A stretch of DNA of 37,647 nt from Candidatus Leptovillus gracilis. GTDB taxonomy: Bacteria; Chloroflexota; Anaerolineae; Promineifilales; Promineifilaceae. Below, in pieces: positions 35,501-37,647 of this stretch. The DNA is taken from the NCBI GenBank assembly GCA_016716065.1, contig JADJXA010000009.1, forward strand, positions 1 through 37,647, written 5' to 3'. A program made the translations under genes and the position numbers. The notes below the pieces were generated by a model. That model ran no database searches. It saw only the letters and a list, made by a program, of their open reading frames with translations, and was not told where the DNA came from. Within the stretch, counting starts at the first letter, position 1. Every line of letters starts with the position of its first letter.

Positions 35501-37315
35501 AGTTCCGCACGGCCGTGCTGCCCATTCTCTACTGCTCGCCGACAATGGAACTGGGGGTGGACATCTCGCAGTTGAACGTGGTCAACATGCGCAACGTGCC
35601 CCCCACCCCGGCCAACTACGCCCAACGCTCCGGCCGCGCCGGACGTAGCGGCCAACCGGCCCTGGTCTTCACCTACTGCACCACCGGCAGCCCCCACGAC
35701 CAATATTTCTTCAAACAACCGGAGCGCATGGTCGCCGGTTCCGTGACCCCGCCGCGCCTGGATTTAGCCAATGAGGACTTAATCCGCGCCCACGTTCATG
35801 CCGTCTGGTTGGCCGAAGCCGGGCTGCACCTGGGGTCATCACTCAAAGAGGTGCTGGACCTGGCGGGTGATCCCCCGCCGCTGGCGTTGCTGCCCTCCAT
35901 TCAGGCCGGGCTGGACGACACCCTGGCCCGCCAGCGGGCAACGCAGCGACTCAAGGCGATTCTGGCGACGATACAATCGCCATTGGCGGCCGCTGGCTGG
36001 TACAGCGACGACTGGCTGCCCAAAGCGTTGCAGCAAATCGGCGACCAGTTTGGACGCGCCTGTGACCGCTGGAAAGGGCTGTATCTGGCCGCCTTGCAGC
36101 AGCAGTCCGTCCAGCACGACATCATGAAAGACGCTACCAAGACCCAAAACGAGAAAAACATCGCCAGCCGGCTGCGGGCAGAGGCCGAGGCGCAGCTCCG
36201 GCTGCTGACCGACAACCAGAACGTCATCCAGTCCGATTTTTACAGCTACCGCTACTTTGCCAGTGAAGGCTTTTTGCCCGGCTACAACTTCCCCCGCCTG
36301 CCGCTGTCGGCCTACCTGCCCGGCCGGCGCGGGAAGCGCAATGACCGGGATGAATATCTTTCCCGGCCACGTTTCCTGGCTATATCCGAGTTTGGCCCGC
36401 GCAGCATTATCTACCACGAAGGCTCGCGGTACGTCATTAACAAGGTGATTTTGCCGGTCGGCGATGAGGACGTGCTGACCACCAGCGCCCAGTTGTGCCC
36501 ATCGTGCGGCTACCTGCACCCGGCGCAGAACAGCGGCCTGGATTTGTGCCAGCAGTGTGGCAAGCCGCTGGACATTCCCCTGAACAATCTTTTCCGAATG
36601 CAGAATGTGGCGACCAAACGGCGCGACCGCATCAACAGCGACGAAGAAGAGCGCACCCGCATGGGGTATGAGCTTAAGACCGGCGTGCGCTTCAACGCCC
36701 ATGGGCAGCAGCCCGCCTGTCAGGTAGCCATGGTTGAGGGAGCCGGTGGCGCACCGTTGTTCAAGCTAACCTATGGCGACGCGGCAACGGTGTGGCGCAT
36801 CAACATGGGCTGGCGGCGGCGCGATCCCCAGGACCCAGCCGGCTTTATGCTGGATACCGAGCGGGGCTACTGGCAGAAGAACGAACGGGACGTTGACCCT
36901 GACCCCGACGATCCCAACAGTCCCATGCAAAAACGGGTTGTCCCGTTTGTGGAAGACAGGCGCAACTGTTTGCTCGTGGAACCTTTGCTGCCCCTGGACA
37001 CAGAGACAATGGCTTCGCTGCAACCGGCCATCAAGACGGCCATCCAGCTCTTGTACCGACCAGCACAATCTCCGCCTGCCGGATACCGCGCAGAAATTCA
37101 TTGAAAGCTGCCACACAAAGCCGGATTTCTGGTATGGGGAGAGTTATACGGCCGTTTACATTGATGGCCCGGCCCATGACCACGCCGACATCCAGCAGAA
37201 AGACGCCGCTATTGCCGAGTGCCTGGAGCAAACCCTGGGCGTCACCGTCATTCGCTTCCGCTATGACGGCGATTGGGCAGCCATTGTGGCCCAATACCCG
37301 CAAATCTTTGCGTAG
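32540..37315 (+). pseudogene. Large DEAD/DEAH helicase with DUF1998-type C-terminus, broken
   Basis: Frame 1 (32540-33515) starts MDVFNLRRQLIDDYSAYIGS and has Walker A TTGTGSGKSLAYI (113-125), LVLDELHTYRGRQGADVAML (DEAH-type box DELH) and GTSATLA. Near 33510-33555 a C-rich simple-repeat insertion shifts the frame; coding resumes as YETFVADPLAVWIETTFGLE. Frame 2 carries zinc pairs CRECG and CLHCG, SFTDNRQDASLQAGHFNDFV, the late motor motifs SPTMELGVDISQLNVVNMRN and YAQRSGRAGRSG, and CPSCG...CQQCG. A second lesion near 37055 joins ATIQLLY-type sequence directly to LPDTAQKFIESCHTKPDFWY in another frame, with a large piece of the DUF1998 region missing. The end, YIDGPAHDHADIQQKDAA then VIRFRYDGDWAAIVAQYP, is Vsr-like. 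It resembles MrfA, DrmA or DruE-type helicases used in repair and phage defence. Confidence 0.85.
33509..33555 (+). repeat. C-rich heptamer-like insertion disrupting the helicase gene
   Basis: The tract reads CCCCATTCCCTATCCCCTAT and related units, like the short tandem heptamers (CCCCATT/CCCTATC) known from filamentous cyanobacterial genomes. It sits exactly where the helicase changes frame. Confidence 0.75.
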
Positions 37316-37330
37316 CGGAAGGAGGAAAGT

Positions 37331-37647
37331 ATGGCCCTCGCAGAAATACATGGGAAAACGCCGTTTCTCTACTTTGAGGATTTGCTAACGGCCGATGTGT
37401 TTGCTGCGTTTCGCTATCTGCCAGCTCAAGAGGGAATTTATGCGTTTTTGCGCTCGGTACCGGGTTTGGGCAAGAAACTGCCAGCACTTACCGGTGAAAA
37501 TGTTACGGCTACATTTTATTTCTGGCCGATGGGCGAACAGCGTCGCCGTGAACCGGATATGCTGCTCGCACTTCAAGTGGGGCAACGTCTCATCCATGTC
37601 GTTGTGGAGGCAAAGTATTTGTCCGGTGCGAGTGACCTGGAAATCCG
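37331..37647 (+). CDS. Nuclease-like protein, start only (runs off window)
   Basis: ATG 37331 follows GGAAGGAGGAAAGT. The visible 105 aa start MALAEIHGKTPFLYFEDLLT. Then come PAQEGIYAFLRSVPGLGKKL, PDMLLALQVGQRLIHVVVEA and KYLSGASDLEI. The pattern EPDMLLAL ... HVVVEAKYLSGASD resembles a PD-(D/E)XK active site (Asp, then E-x-K), as in restriction-like nucleases. It follows the helicase after 15 bases, so they are one operon. A helicase plus nuclease pair fits a defence system. The C-terminus is outside the window. Confidence 0.65.
   Translation, partial: MALAEIHGKTPFLYFEDLLTADVFAAFRYLPAQEGIYAFLRSVPGLGKKLPALTGENVTATFYFWPMGEQRRREPDMLLALQVGQRLIHVVVEAKYLSGASDLEI

Noticed and set aside
1..37647. 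tRNA and rRNA genes, tyrosine or serine integrase
   Set aside because: None was recognised in either strand, so the element's integration mechanism and attachment site remain unseen.

Overview
The window looks like an accessory region of a moderately GC-rich environmental bacterium. I infer Chloroflexota (Anaerolineae-like) from the flavour of the proteins and from about 50 copies of the palindrome ACGGCCGT. No ribosomal or core marker gene is present, so the phylum is inference. Almost everything is mobile, selfish or defence-related, and several genes are visibly decaying.

Layout. (A) 1-2000, minus strand: a decayed type II restriction-modification pair, an Eco57I/BsuBI-type adenine methyltransferase followed by a BsuBI/PstI-type endonuclease, both with many frameshifts. 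(B) 2001-3275: mostly non-coding, with one terminator and a roughly 290 bp cluster of 18-25 bp repeats in inverted orientation, like the ends of a transposon without its transposase. (C) About 3338-5718, minus strand: a group II intron with an intact-looking domain V and a frameshifted reverse transcriptase-maturase-HNH gene. (D) 5775-12776, plus strand: a small protein with an SSB-like tail, a large polymerase-like protein (Pol1), a VapB antitoxin with a gutted VapC, SSB, a 43-aa membrane peptide, a sigma-factor-like protein and a Fic protein. Many of these genes are separated by intrinsic terminators. (E) 13251-16220: a decayed IS21-family element with istA, istB and an extra ORF. (F) 16416-20275: a mobilisation module (RHH-like accessory protein, relaxase-like protein, VirD4-type coupling protein, DUF4417 protein). 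(G) 20277-20839, minus strand: a DUF4258 toxin-antitoxin-like pair, divergent from a second polymerase-like gene, Pol2 (20923-23337). (H) 23423-32127, minus strand: a probable defence island with two SF1 helicases, a GNAT acetyltransferase flanked by two copies of a 126-127 bp inverted-repeat element, a PD-(D/E)XK nuclease, a second Fic protein and a DUF6398 protein. (I) 32540-37647, plus strand: a large DUF1998-type helicase broken by two lesions, then a nuclease-like gene that runs off the window.

The most interesting signal is the pair of paralogous proteins of about 800-865 aa (Pol1 and Pol2) on either side of the mobilisation module. In the same order they carry a KG motif, an R-x-P-x-PGG motif, a GGxD[G/N]DD acidic motif and a downstream VKTG lysine. 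This order recalls the double-psi beta-barrel (DPBB) RNA polymerases: eukaryotic RdRP/QDE-1, YonO and crAss-like phage polymerases. With SSB, a sigma-like protein and the mobilisation genes, I infer a mobilisable element that carries its own divergent polymerase system. The motif match is from memory and was not computed.
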